Shown here piece after piece: positions 40,233-48,742 of a DNA stretch of 64,000 nucleotides. Origin of the DNA: Bog-473 sp963743785 (lineage in GTDB: Bacteria > Actinomycetota > Acidimicrobiia > Acidimicrobiales > RAAP-2); contig CAVURD010000025.1 in the NCBI GenBank assembly GCA_963743785.1, positions 157,019 through 221,018 of the forward strand, read 5' to 3'. Below the pieces are notes generated by a model. The model was not told where the DNA came from. It saw only the letters and a list, made by a program, of their open reading frames with translations, and ran no database searches. The first letter of the stretch is position 1. Every line of letters begins with the position of its first letter. Made by a program: the position numbers and the translations under genes.

Positions 40233-40452
40233 TGTCAAGCCGAGGCAACGACCGCGGCTGATCACCCGCGATGATCTGCGGGCCGCCTACGCCCAGGTCG
40301 TCGGCGAAGGAGAAGCCACCGCCCGGGCCGAAGCGCCCCGGGCCTTGGCCGTGGTCGGCGCGGTGGGGCTGACCCTGCTCACCCTGGCCTTCCTGGCCGG
40401 GCGCCGACGGGGCCGGAGCCGGTCGGCCGTCGTCGAGATACGCCGTCTGTAG
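40232..40452 (+). CDS. Small single-span membrane protein (frameshifted)
   Basis: ATG 40232 overlaps the preceding stop and starts MSSRGNDR, then hits a stop. One base away, near 40256-40260 in ccgcggc, the frame reads RLITRDDLRAAYAQVVGEGE and continues with the membrane span ALAVVGAVGLTLLTLAFLAG to 40452. About 74 aa if repaired. The basic end GRRRGRSRS follows the span, a tail-anchor-like layout. Unknown function; partner of the neighbouring small proteins by position. Confidence 0.6.
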
Positions 40453-40459
40453 GTCGTCC

Positions 40460-40693
40460 ATGGATCTCTTCTTCCGGCGCCTTCTCCGCACCGCCTTCCG
40501 GCGGGGCATGGGCGATCGCAATTGGGCCTGGTTCGTCATCGCCGGGTGCGTCTTCGTCCTGCGCCGCACCTTGAGCGACAATCGCGGCCTGGTCTCATCG
40601 GTAAAAGTCGCACCCGGAGAGCAGGTGTTGATCTCGGTACGCGACCGCTCCACACCGGCCGGCGACACCCCTTCGGCCTCCGACGAAGACTGA
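40460..40693 (+). CDS. Small hypothetical protein, weakly membrane-associated
   Basis: 77 aa from ATG 40460, seven bases after the previous gene. Arg-rich N-terminus (FFRRLLRTAFRRG), a modest hydrophobic stretch NWAWFVIAGCVFVL, then a short strand-rich domain VSSVKVAPGEQVLISVRDR. This looks like an inner-membrane-peripheral protein. It ends 6 bp before trmI. Three small genes in a row plus trmI form a tight cluster. Confidence 0.55.
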   Translation: MDLFFRRLLRTAFRRGMGDRNWAWFVIAGCVFVLRRTLSDNRGLVSSVKVAPGEQVLISVRDRSTPAGDTPSASDED

Positions 40694-40698
40694 GTCGC

Positions 40699-41472
40699 GT
40701 GCCGCGACTCCTCGAAGCGGGGGAGCGGGTACTCCTGATCGACCCCAAGGAGCGCCGTTACCTGCTCACCCTGGTCGCCGCGGCCACGTTCCACACCCAC
40801 GCCGGCGTGATCGCGCACGACGACATCATCGGTGGCGACGAGGGCCGCACCATCGTCGGATCGACCGGCCGCAAGTTCCTGGTGCTGCGACCGACGCTCA
40901 GCGACGTGGTGCTCAAGATGCCCCGGGGGGCGCAGGTGATCTACCCCAAGGACCTGGGCGCCATCCTCATCGCGGCCGACATCGGGCCGGGCCAACGCGT
41001 GCTCGAAGCCGGGGTCGGGTCCGGAGCCCTCTCGATGACCGTGTTGCGGGCCGGCGCCGACGTGGTCGGCTACGAGCTCCGGGAGGACTTCGCGCAACGC
41101 GCCATCGCCAACGTCACGGCCACGCTCGGCCCCGGTTCCGCCTACCGGGTCGAGATCCGCGACGTCACCGAGGGCATCGACGAGATGGACCTCGACCGCA
41201 TCCTGCTCGACATGCCCGAGCCCCACAAGGTCGTGGCAGCCGCGTCAACGGCGCTCAGGCCCGGTGGAATTCTCCTGGCCTATCTCCCCACCATCAATCA
41301 GACAGCACTGCTGCGCCAGGCCCTCGACGACGACGACACTCCGTTCGGGGTGTCGCAAACCCAGGAGATCATCCGTCGCACCTGGCACGTCGAGGCCCGC
41401 TCGGTGCGACCCGACCACCGCATGGTGGGCCACACCGGTTTCCTCACGACAGCCCGCCGGCTCAGCGGCTGA
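40699..41472 (+). CDS. trmI: tRNA (adenine-58-N1)-methyltransferase
   Basis: 257 aa from GTG 40699. Makes m1A58 in the tRNA T-loop with SAM. Family features: FHTHAGVIAHDDIIGGDEG, FLVLRPTLSDVVLKMPRGAQ, IYPKDLGAILIAADIGPGQR, VLEAGVGSGALSMTVL (SAM motif I), and DRILLDMPEPHKVV (catalytic Asp and DMPEP). The actinobacterial homologue lies near the proteasome genes in Mycobacterium too, matching the context here. Confidence 0.93.
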   Translation: MPRLLEAGERVLLIDPKERRYLLTLVAAATFHTHAGVIAHDDIIGGDEGRTIVGSTGRKFLVLRPTLSDVVLKMPRGAQVIYPKDLGAILIAADIGPGQRVLEAGVGSGALSMTVLRAGADVVGYELREDFAQRAIANVTATLGPGSAYRVEIRDVTEGIDEMDLDRILLDMPEPHKVVAAASTALRPGGILLAYLPTINQTALLRQALDDDDTPFGVSQTQEIIRRTWHVEARSVRPDHRMVGHTGFLTTARRLSG

Positions 41473-41527
41473 GCGAACCCCGCCGGAAACGCGGGCAAGG
41501 CGGCAGAGGCAGGCGAGGCAGGCGGGA

Positions 41528-41552
41528 ACGGCCGGCCGTCTCTGCCGGCCGT
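41528..41552. terminator. Bidirectional hairpin between trmI and ferredoxin
   Basis: acggccggc (41528-41536) pairs perfectly with gccggccgt (41544-41552) around a 7-base loop, midway between two convergent genes. Short pyrimidine run ccttct follows on the plus strand. Confidence 0.6.
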
Positions 41553-41556
41553 CCTT

Positions 41557-41793
41557 CTAGTCCTTCTCGATGAAGATGCACTCGCCGGGGCATTCCTCGG
41601 ACGCCTCCACCACGGCTTCTTCGAGGTCGCTCGGCACGTTGGCCATGCCGGCGGAACCGCCCGGCTCGTTCTTGACCGAGTCGTCTTCCTTCACGTAGGC
41701 CAGACCGTCGTCCAGAAGGGTGAACACGGCCGGCGCGATCTCCTCGCACAGCCCATCGCCCGTGCAGAGATCCTGGTCGATCCAGACCTTCAT
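41557..41793 (-). CDS. Small ferredoxin, 3Fe-4S/4Fe-4S single-cluster type
   Basis: 78 aa from ATG 41793. KVWIDQDLCTGDGLCEEIAP gives two cysteines five residues apart (a CxxxxxC layout common in 3Fe-4S ferredoxins), and SEECPGECIFIE gives the last ones. The acidic surface is typical of electron carriers for cytochrome P450 or other oxidoreductases. No partner reductase is visible here. Convergent with trmI. Confidence 0.88.
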   Translation of the reverse strand: MKVWIDQDLCTGDGLCEEIAPAVFTLLDDGLAYVKEDDSVKNEPGGSAGMANVPSDLEEAVVEASEECPGECIFIEKD

Positions 41794-41996
41794 GTCGTCG
41801 TCTCTCTCCTCTGTGGTGACCACCCGCCCGGCCCGCTGGGACCGTACCGAGGCAGCCACAGCTTCGTCAACATGACGCGTCGGACCCCTCCATGCTACTC
41901 GTCGCCCCGTGCCTGCCCGGTCATGGGACCCTCTCCCTCCAGTACCCGGCCTTGGCCCGTCGTGCCACCATATGGACGACAAAGGAGGACGTCACC

Positions 41997-43428
41997 ATGG
42001 CCGTGGACCGCCGCACCTTCGTAAAAGGCGCCCTGGGAGCGTCAGGTGCCGCGCTGTTGGGTGGGATGGGGCGGGCCGGTGCGTCCGAGGCCCGGGTCGA
42101 CGGCTTCGCCACCGCCGGCACCGCCGGCGCCGCCAGCACTGCGAGCGTGACCAGCACCGCCCTGCCGGCGCCGGGGGACTCGGGCATCGAGCACGTCATC
42201 GTGGTGATGATGGAGAACCGGAGCTTCGACCACTTTCTCGGCTGGCTGCCCCATGCCGACGGCAGGCAAGCCGGCCTGACCTACCCGAATCCACGAGGCA
42301 AGGAAACGGCCACCTACCACCAGAGCCAATTCAACGGCTGCGCCTTCACCGACCCCGACCATTCCTATTCGGGCGGGCGCCTGCAGTACAACGACGGCAA
42401 GATGAACGGCTTCCTGTCCGACAAGGCCAACGACACCTTGGCCATCAGTTACTACGAGGCCAAGGACCGTCCCTTCATGAGCAAGCTGGCCATGGCGTAC
42501 ACCACGTGCGACCGCTACTTCTGCTCCATCCTGGCCCCGACCTACCCCAACCGCTTCTTCCAGCACTGCGGGCAGACCGACCGCCTCGATGACGCCCTGA
42601 CCGCATCGACCCTCCCCACCATCTGGGACCAGCTCAACCAGAGCGGTGGTCCCACGGGTCGCTATTACTACAGCGACGTGCCCTTCATCGCCATGTGGGG
42701 GTCCAAGTACAAGGCCATCAGCTCGCCCTACACCCAGTTCCTCTCCGATGCCGCCGCCGGCACATTGCCCAACGTGGCCTACCTCGACCCCAAGTTCTTC
42801 GACGAGAACACCGGCACCTCCGCCGACGATCACCCGCTGGCCGACATCCGCGCCGGCGACGCCTTCCTGTCGCAGGTCTTCCACGCCGTCGCCTCGGGCC
42901 CGGGCTGGGACAAGACGGTGCTCGTCATCAACTACGACGAGTGGGGCGGATTCTTCGACCACGTGACGCCGCCGCGCGTCACCGCCGGCGTGCCGGTGGG
43001 CGCCAGCCCGTCCACCGGTGTGGACACCGACCTCAACGCCAAGGGACAGGTGCTGACCGGGCTTCCGGGTGCCCTGCATCATCGCCTCGCCGTTCACCCG
43101 GGCCACCAGCCCGCTGACGGCCGTGTCCCACCATTTTTACGACCACACCTCGGTCTTGAAGTTGATCGAGTGGCGCTGGGGACTCAAGCCGCTCAGCCAA
43201 CGCGATGCCTCGACAGCGAAGGGTGACCCCGGCAACATGGCTACCGCCCTGAACTTCGCTCACCCTCAGTCCAAGGTGGCCACGCTGCCCGAACTGCCCG
43301 CGTTCACGCCCGTGGCGTGCGCCGCATCGTCGACCACCACGACGGAACCGGCGGGCATACAACCGGCGGCCTTCCACAAGAGCTGGGAGGACCTGGCCCA
43401 GTCCGACCTCATGAGGTCCTGGGCGTAA
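41997..43428 (+). CDS. Tat-exported phosphoesterase (phospholipase C family), frameshifted
   Basis: ATG 41997 with aaaggagg upstream. Twin-arginine signal DRRTFVKGALGASGAALLGG followed by an Ala-rich cleavage region. Catalytic core of the phosphoesterase/acid phosphatase-like phospholipase C family: VIVVMMENRSFDHFLGWLP, and NYDEWGGFFDHVTPP. At about 43063 one base must be skipped; the frame then continues VPCIIASPFTRATSPL, VSHHFYDHTSVLKLIEWRWG to 43428. About 476 aa. Probably acts outside the cell on phospholipids or phosphate esters. A candidate client of the tat genes at 50 kb. Confidence 0.87.
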
Positions 43429-43614
43429 CGCCCCCGACTGGCTGCGGGTCCCGGCACGTGTCGCCCGCGTGCCGCCCACGTGCCCGGCCGCCGCCCGCCC
43501 GGCCGCTGCGTAACCCCTGTATAACCCGGCGAACGGCGGCGCAACGCCTGCGTGCGGCCGCCCCCGCACCAGGTCCGTGTGGTGTGGGCCAATTCTGCGA
43601 GCGGGAGGGTTAGG

Positions 43615-45378
43615 GTGAACAGCGTGAGCGTCACCCCTGACTCCGACGACCAGGCGGCGCAGGCCGAAGCCCTGCGGGCCGAACTGGCCGACGCCGAGGA
43701 CGAGATCCACGCGCTCCGGCGCCGCCTGCAGGAGAGCCCCGGCCGCGTGCAGGCGCTCGAGGAGCGCCTGCTGGATTCCAAGGGCCAGTTGGCCCACGCC
43801 ACCTCGCAGAACGAGAAGCTGACCTTCACCCTGCAGCAGGCCAAGGAGCAGCTGGCCGCGCTGAGAGAAGAAGTCGAGAAGTTGACGCAGCCCCCGGCGG
43901 CCTACGGCACGTTCCTGGGGGTCAACGAAGACGGCACGGTCGACGTCTTCTCGAGCGGGCGCAAGATGAGGGTCAGCCTCCACCCCGACATCGACCCGGG
44001 CATCATCCGCAAGGGCAACGAGGTGGTGCTGAACGAGTCGCTGAACGTGGTCCTCGTGCGGGACGGGGAGATGAGCGGCGAGGTGGTCACCCTCAAGGAG
44101 CGACTGGAGGACGGGCGACGCTGCGTCGTGTTCGCCCGGGCGGACGAGGAGCGGGTGGCCGAGCTCTCCGAGGAGATGGTCGGCGAGAAGCTGCGGGCCG
44201 GCGATTCGCTGCTGATGGACGTGCGCAACCAGCTGCTGATCGAGAAGCTCCCGAAACTCGAGACCGAGGAGCTCGTCCTCGAAGAGGTGCCCGACATCAC
44301 CTACGACGACGTGGGTGGGCTCGATACGCAGATCGAGGCCATCACCGACGCCGTGGAGCTGCCGTACCTGCACCGCCAGCTCTTCGCCGAGTACTCGCTC
44401 CCGGCCCCCAAGGGCATCCTCTTGTACGGGCCGCCCGGATGCGGCAAGACGCTCATCGCCAAGGCGGTGGCCAACTCACTGGCCAAGAAGGTGTCCGAGA
44501 CCACCGGGAACGCCAACGTGCGGAGCTACTTCCTCAACATCAAGGGGCCCGAGCTCCTCAACAAGTACGTGGGGGAGACCGAGCGCCAGATCCGCCAGGT
44601 CTTCCAGCGGGCCCGGGAGAAGGCCGACGAGGGCATGCCGGTCATCGTCTTCTTCGACGAGATGGAGTCGCTCTTCCGCACCCGGGGCACCGGCATCAGC
44701 TCCGACATGGAATCGACGATCGTGCCGCAGCTGCTGGCCGAGATCGACGGGGTGGAGTCGCTCCGGGACGTCATCGTCATCGGGGCGTCCAACCGGGAGG
44801 ACCTGATCGACCCGGCCATCCTGCGCCCGGGCCGGCTCGATGTGAAGATCAAGATCGAACGGCCCAACGAGGAAGCCGCCGCCCAGATCTTCAGCCGCTA
44901 CCTCACGGCCGACGTGCCGCTGGACGCCGACGAGGTGGGCCGCCTCGGCGGGGGGGACCTCAACAAGGCGGCGCTGGCCATCATCGAGCACACGGTGGCC
45001 GAGATGTACCGCGAGGATGACGAGAACCGCTTCCTCGAGGTCACCTACCAGAACGGCGACAAGGAGATCCTCTACTACCGCGACTTCGCCTCGGGCGCCA
45101 TGATCGAGAACATCGTCCGCCGGGCCAAGAAGCTGGCCATCAAGCGGGTCATCGCCGGTGAGCCCGGCGGCGTCCGCACCTCGGACCTGCTCGAGTCGAT
45201 CCGCCAGGAGTACAAGGAGAACGAGGACCTGCCCAACACCACCAACCCCGACGACTGGGCCCGGATCTCGGGGAAGAAGGGCGAGCGCATCGTCTACGTC
45301 CGCACGCTGCTCACCGAGGACAGGGAGGTCACCGGCGGCCGGTCGATCGAGCGGGTGGGTACCGGGCAGTACCTCTAA
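43615..45378 (+). CDS. mpa: Mycobacterial-type proteasomal ATPase (Mpa/ARC)
   Basis: 587 aa from GTG 43615 (gggagg upstream; GTG 43624 also possible). Hexameric AAA+ unfoldase that binds Pup and feeds the 20S proteasome. N-terminal coiled coil (about residues 15-95, heptads in LEERLLDSKGQLAHATSQNE), then two OB domains, then AAA+: LYGPPGCGKTLIAKAVANSL (Walker A), VIVFFDEMESLFRTRG (Walker B) and NREDLIDPAILRPGRLD. Ends GTGQYL, with the penultimate Tyr that docks into the PrcA pockets. First gene of the proteasome locus. Confidence 0.97.
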   Translation: MNSVSVTPDSDDQAAQAEALRAELADAEDEIHALRRRLQESPGRVQALEERLLDSKGQLAHATSQNEKLTFTLQQAKEQLAALREEVEKLTQPPAAYGTFLGVNEDGTVDVFSSGRKMRVSLHPDIDPGIIRKGNEVVLNESLNVVLVRDGEMSGEVVTLKERLEDGRRCVVFARADEERVAELSEEMVGEKLRAGDSLLMDVRNQLLIEKLPKLETEELVLEEVPDITYDDVGGLDTQIEAITDAVELPYLHRQLFAEYSLPAPKGILLYGPPGCGKTLIAKAVANSLAKKVSETTGNANVRSYFLNIKGPELLNKYVGETERQIRQVFQRAREKADEGMPVIVFFDEMESLFRTRGTGISSDMESTIVPQLLAEIDGVESLRDVIVIGASNREDLIDPAILRPGRLDVKIKIERPNEEAAAQIFSRYLTADVPLDADEVGRLGGGDLNKAALAIIEHTVAEMYREDDENRFLEVTYQNGDKEILYYRDFASGAMIENIVRRAKKLAIKRVIAGEPGGVRTSDLLESIRQEYKENEDLPNTTNPDDWARISGKKGERIVYVRTLLTEDREVTGGRSIERVGTGQYL

Positions 45379-45397
45379 AAGGGCCTAGGGTCGACGC

Positions 45398-46892
45398 GTG
45401 GCCACCATCAAGGTCTGCGGGATCGAGACCGAGTACGGCATTCACTCGCCCGGTCCCGAGCAGAATCCGATTGCCGCCTCCTCGGTGCTGGTCAACGCCT
45501 ACGCGGCGGACATCGAGCAGAGGATCGGGTGGGACTTCGAGGACGAGACGCCGGGCAACGACGCCCGCGGCTTCGCCCGCGAGGGGTCGCTGGCCCCGAT
45601 GGTCGAGACCCACCTGGCCAACACCGTCCTCACCAACGGCGCCCGCTTCTACGTCGACCATGCCCACCCGGAGTACTCCACCCCCGAATGCCTGACCCCG
45701 CTCGAATGCCTGGTCTATGACAAGGCCGGCGAGGAGGTCATGCGCCGCTCCATGATCGCCGCCCAGGCGCGTATCCCCGACGTGGCCGCGCCGATCGTCT
45801 ACAAGAACAACTCCGACGGCAAGGGCAACTCCTACGGCTGCCACGAGAACTACATGATGGACCGGGCCGTCCCGTTCTCCCGGGTGATCGAAGGCGTGGT
45901 GCCGCACTTCGTCTCGCGCACCATCTTCACCGGCTCGGGCAAGGTCGGGGTGGAGACGCCGGCGCTCGATGCCGCCACGGTCCACTTCCAGATCTCCCAG
46001 CGGGCCGAATTCTTCGAGGAGATCGTCGGGCTCGAGACGACCTTGAAGCGCCCGATCGTCAATACCCGGGACGAGCCCCACGCCGACCCCAAGCGGTTCC
46101 GCCGACTCCACGTCATCGTCGGCGACGCCAATCTGTCCGAGGTCGCCACCTTGTTGAAGGTCGGCACGACGGCCATCGTGCTGGCCATGGTCGAAGACGA
46201 GGCCGGGCCGGGCCGCGACCTCGCGCTGGCCGATCCGGTGCGGGCCATCCATCAGGTCTCGGCCGACCTCTCCCTGGCGCCACCCCCTGGCCCTGGCCGA
46301 CGGCAGCACGGCCACCGCGCTCGAGATGCAGTGGGAGATCTTCGGCGCCGCCCGCAAGTACGCCGAGGAGCACGGCCTGGCCGCGCTGGGCGACCAGGGC
46401 GACGTCGGGGCGTTGGTCATGCGCCACTGGGAGTCCGTCCTGGAGGGGCTCGAATCCGACCCCGCCTCCCTCTCCGACACGCTGGACTGGGTGGCCAAGC
46501 AGCAGCTGCTCCTGGCCTACCAGGAGCGCCACGGGTGCGGCTGGGGCGATCCACGCCTGGCTGCACTGGCGTTGCAGTACCACGACCTGCGCCCGGGCCG
46601 CTCCGTCTACCAGCGCCTGGGCCTCCAGCGCCTGGTCACCGTGGCCGAGTCCGACGAGGCCGTCACCGAGCCACCCCGGGGCACCCGTGCCTGGTTCCGG
46701 GGTAAATGCCTGGCCCGCTGGCCCGACGCGGTGGTCACGGCCAACTGGGATTCCCTGGTGTTCGACATCGGCACCGATCCGCTGCGGCGCGTCCCTATGA
46801 TGGATCCCTTGAAGGGGACCGCCGAGCACACGGGCGCGCTGTTGGCCCAGAGCACCAGTCCAGCGGACTTGCTGGAGCGGCTCAACTCGTAG
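45398..46892 (+). CDS. dop: Depupylase/deamidase of Pup (Dop), frameshifted
   Basis: GTG 45398, 19 bp after mpa. Glutamine-synthetase-fold enzyme that deamidates the Pup C-terminal Gln and removes Pup from substrates. ICGIETEYGIHSPGPEQNPI-type start, GARFYVDHAHPEYSTPEC, YKNNSDGKGNSYGCHENYM, and VNTRDEPHADPKRFRRLHV are family signatures. Near 46276 a run of five C shifts the frame; skipping one base gives ALADGSTATALEMQWEIFGA and runs to 46892 with the proper C-terminus. A true loss of Dop with Pup ending GGQ would disable the pathway, so the shift is probably a read error. Confidence 0.92.
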
Positions 46893-46894
46893 GT

Positions 46895-46954
46895 CGAAGA
46901 CGTGACAGTCTCACGAAGGACAAGGCGTCTCACACGAAGACGTGACAGTCTCAC
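46895..46954. promoter_or_regulatory. Pair of 20-bp direct repeats upstream of pup
   Basis: cgaagacgtgacagtctcac is repeated exactly at 46895-46914 and 46935-46954, 40 bp apart. A partial third copy of its end (gtctcac) lies between them. Each copy contains the interrupted dyad GTGA-N5-TCAC. Two full turns of spacing per 20 bp favours a same-face operator for a pup/prc regulator, or an mRNA feature since dop ends just upstream. Confidence 0.6.
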
Positions 46955-46978
46955 AAGTGGACGGGAACAGGGCGAACG

Positions 46979-47194
46979 ATGGCAGAACAAGAACAGAAGC
47001 GAAAGAACCCGAGCACCTCGGATCGCACCAGCGCCGAGGCGGAGGCCGACGTGGTGGAGCAGGCACCGGCCACTTCGGAGCGGGGCGAGAAGATCAAGGC
47101 GGAGCTCGACGACCTGCTCGACGAGATCGACGAGGTGTTGGAGGACAACGCCGAGGAGTTCGTCCGCAACTACGTCCAGAAGGGTGGGCAGTAG
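46979..47194 (+). CDS. pup: Prokaryotic ubiquitin-like protein Pup
   Basis: 71 aa. Disordered, acidic tag protein ligated to lysines by PafA. DDLLDEIDEVLEDNAEEFVR is the helical Mpa-binding region, and the C-terminus is YVQKGGQ, with Gln that Dop must deamidate to Glu. Length and composition are typical of actinobacterial Pup. Starts 86 bp after dop and ends 6 bp before prcB, so it heads the pup-prcB-prcA unit. Confidence 0.97.
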   Translation: MAEQEQKRKNPSTSDRTSAEAEADVVEQAPATSERGEKIKAELDDLLDEIDEVLEDNAEEFVRNYVQKGGQ

Positions 47195-47200
47195 TCACCG

Positions 47201-48049
47201 GTGGCGCTACCCCTCTTTCCCCCGGAACGTGATCCGGGGCCAGACTTCGTCGGACTGCAACGGCTGACCGGCGTCATGGACGGCCCGGACCAACAGCGCG
47301 CCGCCCGTGACGGGGTGGCTCCGGCGCCGCTGGCGGCGCATGCCACCACGGTGGTGGCCCTGCGCTACGCCGACGGCGTGGTCATGGCCGGGGACCGCCG
47401 GGCCACCGCGGGCAACATCATCGCCCACCGGGCCATGGAGAAGGTCTTTCCGGCCGACCGCTTCTCCGCCGTCGCCATCGCCGGCTCGGCCGGCATGGCC
47501 GTCGAGATGGTCCGCCTCTTCCAGGTCCAGCTCGAGCACTACGAGAAGGTCGAAGGCTCGACCCTCTCGCTCGAGGGCAAGGCCAACCAGCTGGCCCAGA
47601 TGGTGCGTCAGAATCTGCCCATGGCCATGCAGGGCTTCGTGGTGGTGCCGCTCTTCGCCGGCTACGACACGGCCCGCGGCACCGGCCGCATCTTCAGCTA
47701 CGACGCCACCGGTGGCCACTACGAGGACACCGACTTCCAGGCCACCGGCTCGGGCGGCCGCGACGCCCGCTCCACCATCAAGCTGGGGTGGCGCGAGGGC
47801 CTCTCCCAGGACGACGCGGTGGAGCTGGCCATCCAATCCCTCTACGAGGCGGCCGACGAGGACTCGGCCACCGGCGGTCCCGACCTGGTGCGCGGCATCT
47901 ACCCGCTCATCGCGGTGGTCGACGCCGAGGGCTACCGCCCGGTCCCCGAGGACGAAGTGGCCGAACGCTTCGGTGCCCTCATCGCCCGCGCCCGGGCCGA
48001 GCGGGCCGAGCAGTCGGGGCAGGCCGGGCAGGCGGGGTCGACGTCATGA
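47201..48049 (+). CDS. prcB: Proteasome beta subunit
   Basis: 282 aa from GTG 47201. Catalytic subunit of the 20S proteasome. A 48-residue propeptide precedes Thr49 (HATTVVALRYADGVVMAGDR), the N-terminal nucleophile freed by autocleavage; the residue before it is Ala rather than the usual Gly. Lys and Asp of the active site fall in GDRRATAGN and later loops. ATG of prcA overlaps its stop by four bases. The long acidic C-terminus (RAERAEQSGQAGQAG) is low complexity. Confidence 0.96.
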   Translation: MALPLFPPERDPGPDFVGLQRLTGVMDGPDQQRAARDGVAPAPLAAHATTVVALRYADGVVMAGDRRATAGNIIAHRAMEKVFPADRFSAVAIAGSAGMAVEMVRLFQVQLEHYEKVEGSTLSLEGKANQLAQMVRQNLPMAMQGFVVVPLFAGYDTARGTGRIFSYDATGGHYEDTDFQATGSGGRDARSTIKLGWREGLSQDDAVELAIQSLYEAADEDSATGGPDLVRGIYPLIAVVDAEGYRPVPEDEVAERFGALIARARAERAEQSGQAGQAGSTS

Positions 48050-48723
48050 GCATGCCGTACTACGTGGCGCCCGAGCAGGTGATGAAGGATCGGGCCGAGT
48101 ACGCCCAGAAGGGCATCGCCCGCGGCCGTTCCCTGGTGGCCACCACCTACGACGCCGGCATCGTCATCGTGGCCGAGAACCCGTCGCGTTCACTGCACAA
48201 GATCAGCGAGATCTACGACCGCATCGCCTTCGGCGGCGTCGGCAAGTACAACGAGTACGACCAGCTGCGGGTGGCCGGCGTGCGCCACGCCGACACCAAG
48301 GGGTACGCCTACAGCCGCGAGGACGTGGACGCCCGCTCGCTGGCCAACCTCTACGCGCAGTATCTCGGCAACGTGTTCACCCACGAGATGAAACCGCTCG
48401 AGGTCGAGATCCTGGTGGCCGAACTGGGCCACGCGGGGCATCCCGATCAGCTGTACCACATCGCCTACGAGGGGACGATCACCGACGAGGACCACTTCGC
48501 CGTCCTCGGGGGCGATGCCGAGACCATCAACGAGCGGGTTGCGGCCTCCTGGCAGGAGGGATGGGACCTCGCCGCGGCGCTCAAGGCCGCCGCCGCCGCC
48601 CTGGCCGGGCCGGACCGCACGCTCGCCCCGGCCGATCTCGAGGTGGCCACCCTGAGCCGGGGCAACGGGCGGCGTTCCTTCCGCCGGGTGCCCGACGAGG
48701 AGCTGGCGCAGCTTCTGGCCTAG
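48046..48723 (+). CDS. prcA: Proteasome alpha subunit
   Basis: 225 aa from ATG 48046, with a four-base overlap with prcB. Structural outer-ring subunit without the catalytic Thr. MSMPYYVAPEQVMKDRAEYA is the N-terminal gate helix region; GRSLVATTYDAGIVIVAENP, KISEIYDRIAFGGVGKYNEY and YAQYLGNVFTHEMKPLEVEI are conserved alpha-type strands. Mpa C-terminal GQYL would dock between these subunits. Followed by pafA after 19 bp. Confidence 0.96.
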   Translation: MSMPYYVAPEQVMKDRAEYAQKGIARGRSLVATTYDAGIVIVAENPSRSLHKISEIYDRIAFGGVGKYNEYDQLRVAGVRHADTKGYAYSREDVDARSLANLYAQYLGNVFTHEMKPLEVEILVAELGHAGHPDQLYHIAYEGTITDEDHFAVLGGDAETINERVAASWQEGWDLAAALKAAAAALAGPDRTLAPADLEVATLSRGNGRRSFRRVPDEELAQLLA

Positions 48724-48742
48724 CCGGCAGTACGGTGGCTCT

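Noticed and set aside
46260..46330. Programmed frameshift in dop
   Set aside because: No slippery heptamer plus downstream structure; a run of five C and many similar breaks in the window favour an indel error.
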